Assembly (NCBI GenBank): GCA_030549495.1
Contig: JAUIRK010000861.1
Location: forward strand, 1 to 64,000
Reading direction: 5' to 3'
Length of the DNA stretch: 64,000 nucleotides
Source of the DNA: Nectonema munidae
Lineage: Eukaryota > Nematomorpha > Nectonematoida > Nectonematidae
The translations under genes and the position numbers were made by a program. Positions 24,020 to 35,505 of this stretch are shown here, piece after piece. The notes below the pieces were generated by a model, which was not told where the DNA came from, did not search any database, and was given only the letters and a program-made list of their open reading frames with translations. Within the stretch, counting starts at the first letter, position 1. Each line of letters opens with the position of its first letter.

Positions 24020-26903
24020 TCAAGTAAAAAACAAAGCTTGCGAAGAAGTTTTGAATCCTTTACGATTTTGCAGATCAAGCTTGGGAAGAAAGAAATTCAC
24101 AAGGAAAAACGTTCTAAGAAGTATTGAACGAAAGAGAGATTTTTCACTGACTTCAGGAATATGGAAGAGAAGGTTGGAGCGAATGAAGTAGCCATGTGTG
24201 GAATTGTTTTGTATGAACAGAGAATTTAGAAATCCATTTTGGTAACACGATTTATAAAAAAAATTAAATGAGATAAAACATTGATATCAAAAATACTAAT
24301 ACTGGAAAGATTCGTATTATTAGAACTGTTAATAAACTGCAAGAATTTACTTTGGTATAAATGTAATTTTCTTAACATCGTTAAACAAGAAGAGCCCCAT
24401 ATAAGATTGCAATACAGGAAGTGTGGATATATGAACGCATAGTAAAGTAGTTTTTTACATAGGAAAGTGAGACAATTATCTATTTTACGAAAAGTCCCAA
24501 GAAGTCGAGACACTTTTAAATGTAACAAAGAAATATGCTTATACCATGAAAGATTGCTAGTTAAAGTTACTCCTAAAAAAGTAAAACAATCTACCCTACT
24601 TAATTTAAATCCTTCGAGTGTTATATTGAAATTTATGTCAAGTGATCTTTTAGAGAAAATCATATAGACACATTTTCTCAAATTGAGGGAAAGCATGTTA
24701 TGATGACACCAATTACAAATTGATTTTAAACAAGAGTTACTAATAATAGAAACTGTTGAAATATATATCATTAAAATTTAAAGACATGACCGCATCATCA
24801 GCATACATAATTAAGGAAGCGCGATTATCTAGAAGAAGATATCATTAATAAACAGAAGGAAAAGTTGGGGTCCGAGGATTGACCCTTGAGGGACACCTTT
24901 TTCCACAAACTTGACCTCTGATTTTCCATTCAGAGAAACAAAAAACGTTCGTTTATATAAAAAACTATTAAGCCATTTTAAAAGAGGGCCGCGTATACCT
25001 AATTTACACAATTTATAGCTGAGCAGTTGATGATTAACGTTATCGAAAGCTTTAGCTAAATCAAGAAATACAACCAAACTAAACTTTTTAGCATAAAAAT
25101 GACTAGAAATGGAGCTAAGTAGAGATAAAACAGCATCTTCAGTTGATTTATATTTTTAAAAACCGAATTGATTCGGATTGATAACTCTATGCTTGTCTAA
25201 AAAAGATATAATTCTACTTAAAATGATTTTCTCGAATATCTTGGAGAAGTTGGACAAAATTGAAATCGGTCGATAACTATCCAATGAATTAGCAGGCTTT
25301 CCATTCTTCAAAACAGGAATAATGCGCGCTAATTTAAGATCTTGAGGAAATTCTCCCATTGCAATCGATAAGTTAAATATGTGAGAAAGAGCAAAATGAA
25401 TACTAGGAAGAATATCTATTATATGGCAAATAGTCAACTCATCAACAGCACATGACCTTTTATTTGATAAAGAAGCTATTGCAGTCACTATATCGTTATA
25501 GTTAATTTCGTGCAAATATAAAGTAGATGAATTAAGTATGATAGTCTTATCGATGAAGTTATAAGAAGAAGTGTTGATATTAATCTCAGAAGTAATGGCA
25601 AAATTATTAGCAAATTCATCACTACTGAAAAGAGCATTACACGAATTTTTATTATAGGGTTTTAAAATCTTATTTAATGTGTTCCATATAGTATTTTTTT
25701 TACAAGAAGAAAAATAGTTATAGTAATATGCCGATTTAGCCCTTAAAATTTCAATCTTATACTGCTTCAAAACATTTTTATATTTAGCATAGTTCAAAGG
25801 ACTAGGATTGAGAAGCTTTACCCTATAATATTTGACTTTCAATTTCCTAAGAGAATTTAGAAATGGGGAATACCATGGTTTACTGTCATTTTTCACTTTG
25901 AACTTTACAAATGGGAAACTAAGAGTGAATGATTTCTTCAAGAGATCGATGAAAATATTGTATGCATTATTCGGATTTTTAGCTTCAAAAACTCGCTCAA
26001 AATTGATTTGTGCTACACTGGAAATAAAGGTAAGCGCTGTTTAAGGCCAAAACTTTTTTTGAACGAGTAAAAAGACTTAGTTGGATTCTTAAAGAAATCA
26101 TCAATGAAAATACAATTGGGGAAATGGTCAGAGATATTACTGATAACATTATAAGAGTAATATGGTAAGTTTAAATTTATAAAAATGTTGTCATTTAATG
26201 AACAGGAAGAGGAGGTAAGACGAATACCTTTAGTTATGGTAGGGAAAAAGCCAAACTGATGAAAAATATTGATAAAATCCAAGTTATCTGAATTTTTATC
26301 AAAATCAAACAAATTGATGTTGAAATCCCCGCAAATAATTGAAAATTTAGAGAAAGAGTGTTTAATAAAAATACTTGATAAATAGTTGTTGAATATAGAA
26401 ATATCGGTGTTAGGAGGTCTGTATACAGACAACAAGTTGAGAAGTTTATCTTCCATTTGAAAACTAAGTAATAAGGAATCAAAAAAATTATTTGAGCAAG
26501 ACAGGTTTTTGATGGAGACTAAGTTAAAAGTGGCTAAGAAAAAGACACCTACACCACCTCCACGTTTCTTCCTCTCATGAAAATAAAATTTATAACCAGG
26601 AAGTTCAAAAGATTGAGAGCCAAATTGCCATATTTCACTTAGAACAATAAAGTGAAATTTAAACTCGGAAGAACTAATAAAATTGAAAAAGTAATCAAAG
26701 TTGGACTTTAGACTACGAATATTAAAATGCATCAGTTTCAGGTTTTTAAAGGAGATTTCAAAGTTACAGGAAAGAAAATTTTTTTGATGAATATTTTGTG
26801 TGGATGCCCTAGATTCAGCTTCAAAATTATCAAAAAAGTTTGTATCATGTAAATCAAGAGGCAAAAAAGTTGAATCTTTACTAAGATTCTTCAAATCAAT
26901 CAT
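24020..26903 (-). pseudogene. LINE ORF2: APE endonuclease and reverse transcriptase
   Basis: The endonuclease nicks target DNA and the reverse transcriptase primes from the nick. Endonuclease motifs are LMHFNIRSL, LSEIW, RGGGVGVFF, GDFNINLFD and SDH (26780-26110). Reverse-transcriptase motifs are YRPISILSNFSKIFEKI, NQFGF, FLDLAKAFDNVNH, KGVPQGSILGPQLF and YADD (24794-24805), then FTFLGVTL of the thumb. The start is MIDLKNLSK at 26903. Breaks seen: a frameshift near 26040, a TAA in QFGF-stop-KYKST near 25157, shifts near 24830 and 24770 around YADD, and one near 24224, after which the C-terminus (THGYFIRSNLLFHIP) runs on to 24020. The catalytic residues are all readable. Confidence 0.85.
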
Positions 26904-27917
26904 TCATTACAGTATAATAATTATTATACTCTATATTTTTAATTACATTTACGATCTTAATAAAAGACGGACAATCCAGATTATAAAATTGTTTGGTGCA
27001 ATTGTTATCTTTACACTTGAAACATTTGGTTTGTTTATCAATATGGCATTTGTCAAAAGTATGTTCACTAGAAAAACAAGTCTGACATTTGATCGCCTTT
27101 TTACATTCATGAGTAGAGTGATTATACTGAGTGCCGTTAAGACAATACTTGACTTTGGGGAAGAAAATGAAAACTTCATAGGAAAGAGGGCCAAAAAATA
27201 TTCTGTTTTTCAAGCAAAGAGCTTTAAAAAAAATTCTTTTTCAAAGATATCAATAAATTGAAGGATTTACTAGTTCTTTTAGATTCGAATTTAACAATTT
27301 TTTCAAATGCGTCAATTGGTAAATCATTTTTAGAAGATAGGTGTTCTTTTATTTCATCTATATTATTGAAATCAAGAAATTTAGGGATGTTTTTTAGAAT
27401 TATTCTAGGTATACGATTTTTACTAATAAAAACTTGATTTTGTATATTTTTGGCATTCAAAACAGATTCGGCCTTTTCAAGTTCAGCTCTATCATGAAAG
27501 TCAACAAATACCTTATTGTTAGAAATATTACTTCGCAATATTTTAGATTTCGCAAGATTTTTATGCGAAATAGATACTTTATCAAAGCTTTCATTACCTA
27601 TTGAATTACCTAAATCATCTTTAACAATCAATAACCAGAGTATTCCTTGGTTCTGAAGCTTTCTTAGAAATAGGATTAAATTTTGAGTTAGATGTCTTAT
27701 TAAAAACATTTTCTTGAACGACTTCAGAATAAGTTTTTATAAAGGATTTTTCCACCAATTTTTCTATTTTATTCAACTTCTCTTCTAAATTTATAGAAAC
27801 ACCAAACTTTTCAATAATATACTCAAGTTTCAGCTTAATTTCTTTTTTAGTAAGAGATTCAACCGAATCCTTCAAATTACAAATAATGTCAACGAGGTCA
27901 CAGGAATTCATGAACAA
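26896..27917 (-). pseudogene. LINE ORF1 (RNA-binding, CCHC knuckles)
   Basis: The first ORF starts at MFMNSCDLVDIICNL (27917) and encodes the nucleic-acid-binding chaperone that coats LINE RNA in the cytoplasm. An N-terminal helical and charged segment is followed by an RNA-binding-like part (IPRIILKNIPKF) and a C-terminal cluster of zinc knuckles, visible as THECKKAIKCQTC, HTFDKCHI, KCFKCKDNNC (27150-26930). The reading is split into three pieces, 27917-27621, 27709-27224 and 27213-26896, by two frameshifts. The stop (TVMND) overlaps the start of ORF2. The family assignment rests on order and the knuckles. Confidence 0.8.
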
Positions 27918-28062
27918 AAAGTTAAAACAAAAACAAAATTATACTTGTAAAACAGGCTAAATAAAAAAAGGAAACGCTAATCATTTATAGAGAAAATCTC
28001 CATTTTGTAGTTTGAGTGGAAAAAAAAGTTTTGAATTCCAATCAAACAATATATATCTAATA

Positions 28063-28073
28063 TATGTCATATA
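28063..28073. repeat. LINE target-site duplication, 5' side
   Basis: TATGTCATATA identical to 23710-23720. The sequence TGTCATATATTGGAAA recurs 30 bases later (28093), a small local duplication. Confidence 0.8.
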
Positions 28074-29116
28074 TTGGAAACTTTTTTTTTTGTCATATAT
28101 TGGAAAAATGATTAAATGCCTTTATAACAATTTGTTTTGTAATTTATATTGTACTTTTAGAGCCTTCTTCTGATAACATAATAAATTTTTTGATTATGTA
28201 AATTTTTATTGCCCCTTCACAGCCCCCTAATAATTTTTTAGCGCGGGTTAGTATTATAGTTTTTAGTTTGTAGGTTGTTTGATGCGCCCTCCATACATTA
28301 GGTATGGATATATATTATAGGTACTGCGTTACTTATAGATTTTAATTCCTATAAACTTGTGTCAGGGTAAAACGTGCACTTAATAAGCTATTTTAGGCTG
28401 TAAAAAATTGTACATTTTACCTTTACCCTAAAAACTATGAATAAAGGGACTTTTACAAAAATGAAAATCATTATATAATTGAAACATTAAAAATATATTT
28501 TAATTAATTTAGAATCAGGAAAAACGAATGTAAATAGTCTATTTTTTTTTATTTATTTTGTACTTTTCCCATTCCAATTTTTTTCGTCAATAATGGTTAA
28601 ACTTATAACATCTGATGTTAGTTCCTTTTTTTAATATTATAAATTTAAATTAATAATACTACGTTATTAACAATAGATACGGAAGCGAGAATGTGTAAGG
28701 TTGTCTAGAGCTTTAATTAGTTTTTATGAACGTTTCGTGATAAATTAAGTTCTTTACTCATTTTAACTTGTCCCTTAACTTGGCATCTATGGAATTAAGT
28801 TTGGATGGACTTAAATCTAGAACGATCAATATTATTTGGATAAATATTTAAATTAAATAAACTTTTTTTTGACAAAACAAGGATTATATATAAAATGAGC
28901 TCTACTATTTATAGTTTTAATTGGGTCTCTTTCATTTCTGCAGCTCTGCTAAGCTAACTTGCTGAACTAATTTTTAATGCTTGATAATCCTATTGGTGTT
29001 TGACAAAATTTATCAGCTCAAGCAAGTATTGGCTTTTTTGATGTCAATCAAACTATTCATTTTTCAAAGTAGTTTTAATCTAGATGCATGCCACATGCAT
29101 ATGAACAAATAATGCA
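28074..29116. other. AT-rich spacer, no gene seen
   Basis: About 1 kb of AT-rich sequence without open frames of note, recognisable element ends or RNA genes. Confidence 0.5.
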
Positions 29117-29465
29117 CTGTCGGATTTTAAAGGGGGGGGGGGGCGGAACCGGCGTACGCCCCCTCTAAAATTGCATTGCCAGTTGCTTGAAAATTTTTCT
29201 TTTTCTAATTCTTTTTGTAGAACTCAAATATTATGATGATTTCTGCAACTTGTTTTTTAAATTCAATCTTTCGTTAAAGTGAGAAGCCCTAAAAAGTTTT
29301 TTATGTTTCAATCGTAGTATTCACTTCGCAGTTCAATGAATGAGGATCGTTTTAATTCTCTCATTCTTCTTTTTTTTAATTTTGATAAAACTTAAATTTA
29401 TATGCTTCAAATTTGATTTCTAGTTTAGTAAAATCTGCCCCAATGCCAATTTCTAGATCCGCCCT
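29117..29465. repeat. Dispersed non-autonomous repeat R1, copy 2
   Basis: Same family as 21636-22080: shared blocks include GCGTACGCCCC near the start, TGAGAAGCCCTAAAAAG in the middle and CCAATTTCTAGATCCGCCC at the end. A run of 12 G follows TTTTAAA near the 5' end. It lacks about 85 bases present in copy 1. No coding capacity. Confidence 0.7.
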
Positions 29466-29553
29466 TTAATGTACTCATTTTACATTAATTAAAAATTATT
29501 TTTATAGAAAGTAGAATCTCGTTGAATATATTTTACCAAGGAGTCTAGATCTA

Positions 29554-30196
29554 ATTAGAATCAGGGTTGGAGAGTCGGAGAAATATTTGGCGACTCCACT
29601 AATTTATAATTCTTCGACTCCGAATTCACCTATTTTTAATTTTTGAGAATGCAACTCCATTTATGTAGATTTTTTTAACATTAACGATCCCACTTATATA
29701 TTATTTTGCAACCTTTACTTTAAAATTATTTAAATAAAACTTTTCTGTTTCAAATATAAATCTTCAAAAAGTGTGCCCTATTTCAAGGTTGTTTGCAAAT
29801 GTCAATTTTAGATAATCATTGAAAGATTTTCTGAATTTTTGGCATTTCTGATTTGTGTTGCAAGCAAAATGTTAGATCTATTTTCTGCAACATAATTATT
29901 AAAATGTTCTATTGGATTGCATTTGTGTTTAGTGTCTTTCTTGCATTGCCCTCAAAAAGATTCATAAAATCCCTTGTAAAATAAAAAAGTTCATTCTTTA
30001 ATTTTATTAAATTTTTCAGCCTTTTTCTATGAGCTGTAAAAATGATAAAGATTTTATGTTGCGCTTTTACAACGTTGCACACTAAAAAGAGCGTCTATGA
30101 ATTTATTTTTTAATCTAACATGTATGAGTAGAAACATTTATGAAATCGGAGTCGGAATAATTATTATGCCTCCGGCTCTACAGCCCTGATTAGAAT
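29554..30196. mobile_element. hAT-type MITE with 8-bp target duplication
   Basis: The element occupies 29562-30188 (627 bp). Its left end CAGGGTTGGAGAGTCGGAG and the reverse complement of its right end, CAGGGCTGTAGAGCCGGAG, are terminal inverted repeats. It is flanked by a perfect 8-bp duplication ATTAGAAT (29554-29561 and 30189-30196), the hallmark length for hAT insertion. Near the ends are GACTCC/GGAGTC repeats. There is no transposase, so it was moved in trans. The perfect duplication suggests moderate age at most. Its GGAGTCGGAAT motif also occurs in every satellite monomer of one type. Confidence 0.9.
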
Positions 30197-30699
30197 AATT
30201 CTTTCAAAGAGTATAAAAACGGAATAATTTTGCTTTTGAAAAATGGCTTCTCCAAACGAACTCATCTAAATATGATTTGAATAATCCGTTGGGGGTGCCA
30301 AATTGTTTTCTAAATTTTCTTCCAAAGCTATTCAAAGTTGGTATATAGGTACCTAATGATCATAAACTTCATTGGTTAGAAATGTTCATGTAAGCACACC
30401 ATCTATCCGAAACAATAATGGATCCTGGTAGTATGTGCCTCTAATACACAGTAGAAATTAAGAATTGGAGTCAGAATTAACAATATAAATACAGTAAACT
30501 TTCGATAACTTAGCCCTATCTCTTTTTCTTGTTTAGTGCCGAACTTCATAGAAAAGTAAATGGGGCAGTTTGTGGAAGTTATATTATATACAAAAAATCA
30601 ATACTTAAATATATTTTAATTGTAAAAAAATGACATTTTTTTATCTCCATAAAACTAAATGCTCCATAAGTGTAAGGTGCCACACGTAGGGGGCGCCAT
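30197..30699. other. Spacer with a pogo/Tigger-like terminal motif
   Basis: AT-rich non-coding sequence. At 30492 the motif CAGTAAACTTTCGATAACTT after a TA resembles a Tigger/pogo terminal repeat, but no matching inverted partner was found nearby, so it is only a possible solo end. Confidence 0.4.
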
Positions 30700-31093
30700 T
30701 TCATTGCCACTGACATCAACACAGCAGAGCTTGAGATGGAAATTGAGGACATTCAAATGTTTATGAAACCTCAGAAAGAAGAACGGCAAACGCTATGGAA
30801 TTACTTGGTTCCTGTCCTCGCACTCAGGAATCTGTCCGAATCTACAACTTGCTCTGAGGATCATGCTGACAATTGGAACTTCTATTGCATCCAGTGAAAG
30901 GTCACTCAGCAAGCTAAAACTTATTAAGTCCTACCTAAGGAGCACTATAGGGCAAGCCCGCCTCCAAAGCCTGGCTCTTATGAGCATTGAGAAAGAAGTT
31001 CTCGATTGTGCTGATTTTGACGAAGTCATCTATAATTTTGCCGATGCTAAAACACTAAAAATGAACATCTATAAAAGAAAGAGCAAGGGGTGA
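30700..31093 (+). pseudogene. hAT transposase C-terminus (ZMYM1-like type)
   Basis: The readable tail is LQLALRIMLTIGTSIASSERSLSKLKLIKSYLRST... ending RKSKG at 31093. It matches the hAT dimerisation domain (A-S-S-E-R-S-x-S-K-L-K), the C-terminal part of transposases that recognise hAT ends. Just upstream, DINTAELEMEIEDIQ near 30710 is a second readable piece in another frame, so there is at least one frameshift near 30835. The N-terminal zinc finger and the catalytic core are absent. G+C is a little higher than in the flanks. It is a relic, not a host gene. Confidence 0.75.
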
Positions 31094-32886
31094 GGGCTCC
31101 ATTCAGGACCTTTCCCCTGAGGCTCTACGATCCCTAGATAGGCCCTAGACCACTGTGAAGAATTGTTGTTTTCTCTATCTCTATGAACTTACCGCTTCTT
31201 CACAATTACGCGTGTAGTAGCAATACAAATTTTTCTCATCATCACCACCTAGAAGTCATGTGTGGAAATATAGGAAGGAATATTGAAACAAGGAAAAGGG
31301 GTGTGATTTTTTACCAATATCTCAGGAATATACGAAAATTATCTGAATAATAATGGTTCTAGGCCATTTATTGCCAATCGTAAATCATGACAATTACCCT
31401 TTGAGCTGTCTCCGCACTGCCAAATTCGCGCTTTGAGCGTGAGTCGCACTGCCCTCTCATACTCGCCTATCGTGTTAGTATTTCTGTCACTTTTGTCTCT
31501 CTTTAAAACACTTCACGACAGTCACTGACGATCATTGAAGCAAATTTTTTTATCGAACCAACTCTAAATATTGTCATTTATAACGCAAATGTTTAAAATC
31601 AATAAATACACCCTGAACTCAATATCTAAAACCTGAACTTTTCAAACTATTTTCTGTTGAACCAACTCAACTTTCAAGTTATTTCGATTGTTTACATCGA
31701 TACTTCCATTTCATGAAAATTTATTTTAATAATCTAATGAAACTTTCTCTTTATTTTGACACTTTTTGTGTAACATGTGAAGTTAATAATTTTATATTGT
31801 TGTAAGTTAATTTTACTAGTTGTAATAAAATAAAGTTTTTTCGAAGAAATGTTTCATACGAAAAAGCTTTTCATAGCGAGAACGATCATTTTTGAGGAAT
31901 TAATTTGATATTTCTTTTTACTTTTATTTTAAAACAAGTTTTTTTTGACAAAATTGTATTTAAACAGAATTAAAATAGAACAAATTTCATTGATAGCCTA
32001 TTTTGTCAGTGTATAACTACCTGCTCTCCTTTTAATTTTTGCATTATTTCCTTCAAGAAGGCATTAGTGCCGAAAACAAGTTATTTAAAAGTTTAATATT
32101 ATTTTATTTTTTTCTATCAATTTAATCAACCCCTGGACACATTCGTCAATAACTTTATTAAAAGGAAACAAAGTTAATTACAATTTATCAGAATTTTATG
32201 TCTAAACTCCTTTTTCCGATCTAATTGAATGATTGAATTTAAGGTTTTAAATTTAAAGTTTTTTTGTATTGTTTCCATTTTTTCACCATAAAACAAGATG
32301 CTATTATGATGATAATAACCTTTTTTTTTTATACAAGTGTAACTTTAATCATGCAATCTTTTTCTGAATAATATCTTTGTTTTCGTTGCTGAAGTGTGTG
32401 TTGATTCGAAAAGTTTTTGCCTCCCTCTAAATCCTAATTGTTTGAATTTATCTTTTATCAATTTTTGACAAAGTCCAACTCTCCCTTGTCAACATTCAAT
32501 TGTTTAATCACTTCATAAATTCGATATTCTTTACCATTTTAAGTCTTGGTCCATCTGTCTCGTTTGACATCAATTGTGAACAAGCACTAAATGTTAACTT
32601 GAAAAAGCAAAGTTTTATCAATAGAATTTTTTGAGTAAATCAAGTTTGAGGCAAGTACTACTCAAATCAAGACTTTTCGATGGAATCTTTTAATGAATAC
32701 ATTTTTTAAAACAAATTAGATTAAAATTTAGAAAGATTTTTCAGAATATTTAAATTTTAATTAAGAAGTAATTTACAACTTTTTTTGATTTTCTATCTAA
32801 AAACAAATGGCTTGATTTTTCGGTCTGAATCTCTTTAAATTTACTCGATTCAAACTCAATTTTGGAAGGAACAAACTTAATTGTAT
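31094..32886. other. Non-coding AT-rich region
   Basis: After a short G+C-richer segment (31094-31160) that may be the 3' part of the hAT relic, about 1.7 kb of AT-rich sequence carries no recognisable gene. It includes the 34-bp repeat at 31362-31395, listed separately. Confidence 0.5.
31362..31395 (+). repeat. 34-bp repeat, partner inverted at 38418
   Basis: GGCCATTTATTGCCAATCGT and the next 14 bases recur in inverted orientation at 38418-38451 with one mismatch. The copy at 38418 lies just inside a hAT-like end, so both are probably pieces of one MITE family. Confidence 0.75.
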
Positions 32887-33034
32887 AAAGTTAAGGGTAT
32901 CATGGGGTGGTTTAATCGAGAAGGCACTTATGCAGTGCTTGTATCGTACTATGAATATTATGACTCAAGGATCGGTTCGACTCCGAGACCTTAGGATATC
33001 GAATTGAGCGCTCTAACCACTCTTATACACGCCC
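32887..33034 (-). repeat. tRNA-derived SINE, copy 1
   Basis: Read on the minus strand it begins GGGCGTGTATAAGAGTGG, contains an A-box-like TGGTTAGAGCGC, a degenerate B box GGAGTCGAACC, and a tRNA-unrelated body ending GTGCCTTCTCGATTAAAC. Copies at 46062 and 57220 share the body. It is the most diverged of the three. RNA polymerase III would transcribe such elements; mobility depends on a partner LINE. Confidence 0.75.
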
Positions 33035-33340
33035 TTTTAATAAATACAAAACAATAAAGGATATTCAAAATGTATTTAAACAGTATAAATTAGAAGTAAT
33101 TTTATTGAAAACAAAAAGTTCTTGATGCTTTGTATGTGAATCTTGAATATATTCTTGAAGCTGTATAGTTTAACGATAATTTTTCTTTTTTTTCTGTAGT
33201 TTTCCATACCAACCAAGAGGTACTACACCTGACAAGTATTTTTTAAGTGGTCTTGCCTTGAGCCCATATCCACTCTTTCAGCCAACTCGCGGTGTTCTAT
33301 AAATATAAAAATTATACATCAATTCAAAAAAAAATTTTAC
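33035..33340. other. AT-rich spacer, no gene seen
   Basis: Lies between the SINE and the end of the MULE relic. No motif recognised; it may include the MULE 3' untranslated part. Confidence 0.4.
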
Positions 33341-35130
33341 TTACGAAAAAAAAATTTCGCCATTAGTGCAAGATTGATTGTAAAAATTGAAAGAAGAACG
33401 CTGGTTTAAACTTTGAAAGTTGATTTGGTAGTTATCGGGAGCATTTTCAACTGAAATTTTCTTGCAAGAGCTTATGAGAGATGGCGTTCTTGAAAGGAAA
33501 AAGTATAAATTCCTCGTTATCATATATTCGCTGCATATATCTTCTATGGTTTTTCTTTTTCTTTTCAAATCATTACCTCCATTCCAGTTGTATTTTGAGT
33601 TTACCTGTTCAATTTCAGCCATGTCTTTGAATATCTTTTCTTCGTTTTTAATAAAGAAGTCCATGAGCTTTCAAACACTGACTTTTTCTGATTGAAGACT
33701 TGCATGTAAAGTAAACTAGAAAAGTAAAATTTGATACATCGTTATCAAAATATTTTTTTAAACTTACGAATTATGAAAGCCTTCACAATGGTTATTTGTT
33801 CTGACTTTTTTCCCAAAAAACATTCCAAAGCGCAATTTTGCTATCATTTAATCAAGTATTCTCAAAATATTCGAAAAACGAATTAACCTCAAAATGTTCC
33901 ATCAACCTTTTCATTTTACGGTATGCGACTTTTATATGAATGAATCAAAAATCGGAGTTAAGTAAACCTTTTAGTTATGTTTTACTTCAATCTAAGGCAA
34001 GAAAGCTATTGAAAGTAACATCTTAATGCATTTTCTAGAGTTTAGACTTCTGGAATATAGAGAACTGAATCCAAGAGTTACTAGTTTCTTGTATGCTGAT
34101 TGACAAAAATGAAAATAGCATCCGTGATACTCCTTCTGGGGAAAATAATAAAAAAGATTCTGAAAGTGAAAACATCACTCAAGTAAATTCAAAAAAAATA
34201 TTTTTACTCTTTTTGCGGCAGCTATAATAGAAGTTTCGAAATCTCCAGTGATGTTTGAGATTCTATTTTCACCAACAACACTTTTCAAGCAATCAAATAC
34301 CTAATTTAAATTCAAAAAAGTTACAATTTTGTTTAAAAAGTTAACTAACCTAAACATACCTATAAGTTTCTTCTTTTTTTGTCACATACAAGTGCATAAA
34401 GAACTGGCACTTGAATTTGATTGTGAAATGTGTGTATGGTGATAATCTGATGGAAGAGATCTGGGGCCTTCAAACGTACCATCAATGAAGATAGAACTTA
34501 TTTGTTGATACTTGGTTGATGTGTTGTAAGGTTCTTCCATGAAAAACTAAGATTCTTTTGTTTTCGTATTGCAAATCCATTTGCAAGAATCTTAAGCCGT
34601 TTGCTGTAAAGTATTTTTTCGGAATGGGAAATTGAATGTTTGTTGGGATGGGAACTCTTTTTTTGCTTTTTCTGATGAATCGAAGTATGCTTCTTTTTTG
34701 CATCGAAGCTCTTTGTCCAGGAGACAAATGTTATCACTAAACAGTTAAACCTAGAAGTCGTCCTAAAGATATAAAACATACTTGTATATTCTGTTAGAGC
34801 TTTTGAACGTGCTCATAGCCTCAATTTTGATATTTGATTTGAAAGCCAATACCTCTGGTACTAATTCTTCGTGGTTATGTGCCACACTTCGCTCAATTGT
34901 CTGATCATCTTTATTTATAAATACTTTTCCTGTTTTAAAAGAATTTACTTTATTTAGTTGAAAAGAATTTTTGTAAAAGTATAAAGAGTCGTTGATAGTT
35001 TTCAATCGGGCCTTATTATATATTTAAATGTGTAAATCGTAAAATGCTTAAAAAATATACTTAAAATAAAAATTTTCAAAAAATATTTTACATACATATT
35101 GAAAGCCACATTTGAAAAATTCTACCTAAA
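33341..35130 (-). mobile_element. Mutator-like (MULE) transposase relic with FLYWCH
   Basis: Minus-strand remains of a FLYWCH-MULE transposase. In order: CGFQ/MWLSI and KARLKT then HNHEEL (35120-34880), the end of a FLYWCH zinc finger used for DNA binding; RILVFHGRTLQHINQ and FIDGTF (34590-34470), the start of the MULE catalytic domain with its first Asp; IITIHTFHNQIQVPVLYALVCDKK (34450-34385); ITGDFETSIIAAAK (34270-34200) with the second Asp; NNHCEGFHN (33800-33770), the conserved TNNHxEGxHN box; and a lysine-rich tail MDFFIKNEEKIFKDMAE (33664-33341). Several frameshifts and apparent introns separate the pieces. No long terminal inverted repeats or 9-bp duplications were found. Known function of the family: cut-and-paste transposition. 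Confidence 0.75.
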
Positions 35131-35505
35131 AGTTCAAAAAATTTAACTTTGAAATTGTAGTTTTATTTCATAAAAACTATTTGATTGGTTGAAATGTTTA
35201 TGTAATATATAATAATACTAATACTAATACTACTTTTTGAAAATTTTTACTTGTTTGATTTGCAGAAAGAATTAAACTGTTTTTCAATATTTCTTTTTCA
35301 TGATATATATATCATTAGAAAACTTATCGTTTGCTACATACTCTAGAATAATTTATTTTTTCAAAAGTTTTAAAAAATTTTAATAAATGGACTTTACTTT
35401 AAAAAATTTGGTCTAAATTTTTGAAAAAATTACGGACCACCTTTTCAGTGAAGCATAATGTGAAGATTTAAAAAAAATTAAATGAAAATGGTATCATTGG
35501 AAAGG
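35131..35505. other. AT-rich spacer, no gene seen
   Basis: Low-complexity sequence upstream of the FLYWCH remnant. It could contain the missing N-terminal exon of the MULE but shows no readable motif. Confidence 0.4.

Larger units (their letters stand above)
23721..28062 (-). mobile_element. Full-length two-ORF LINE (Jockey/CR1-like)
   Basis: A 4.34-kb minus-strand non-LTR retrotransposon bounded by the 11-bp duplication TATGTCATATA. On its own strand it has a short 5' leader (28062-27918), ORF1 with zinc knuckles (27917-26896), ORF2 with an APE-type endonuclease and reverse transcriptase (26903 to about 24020), a 3' UTR and a tail of about seven TTC units (plus-strand GAA, 23721-23742). ORF1 and ORF2 overlap by 8 bases (ATG of ORF2 inside the last codons of ORF1), as in bicistronic LINEs using reinitiation. 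No RNase H is present. Both ORFs carry a handful of frameshifts or stops, so the copy is dead, but its ends are intact, so it inserted as a full-length copy. Confidence 0.88.
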
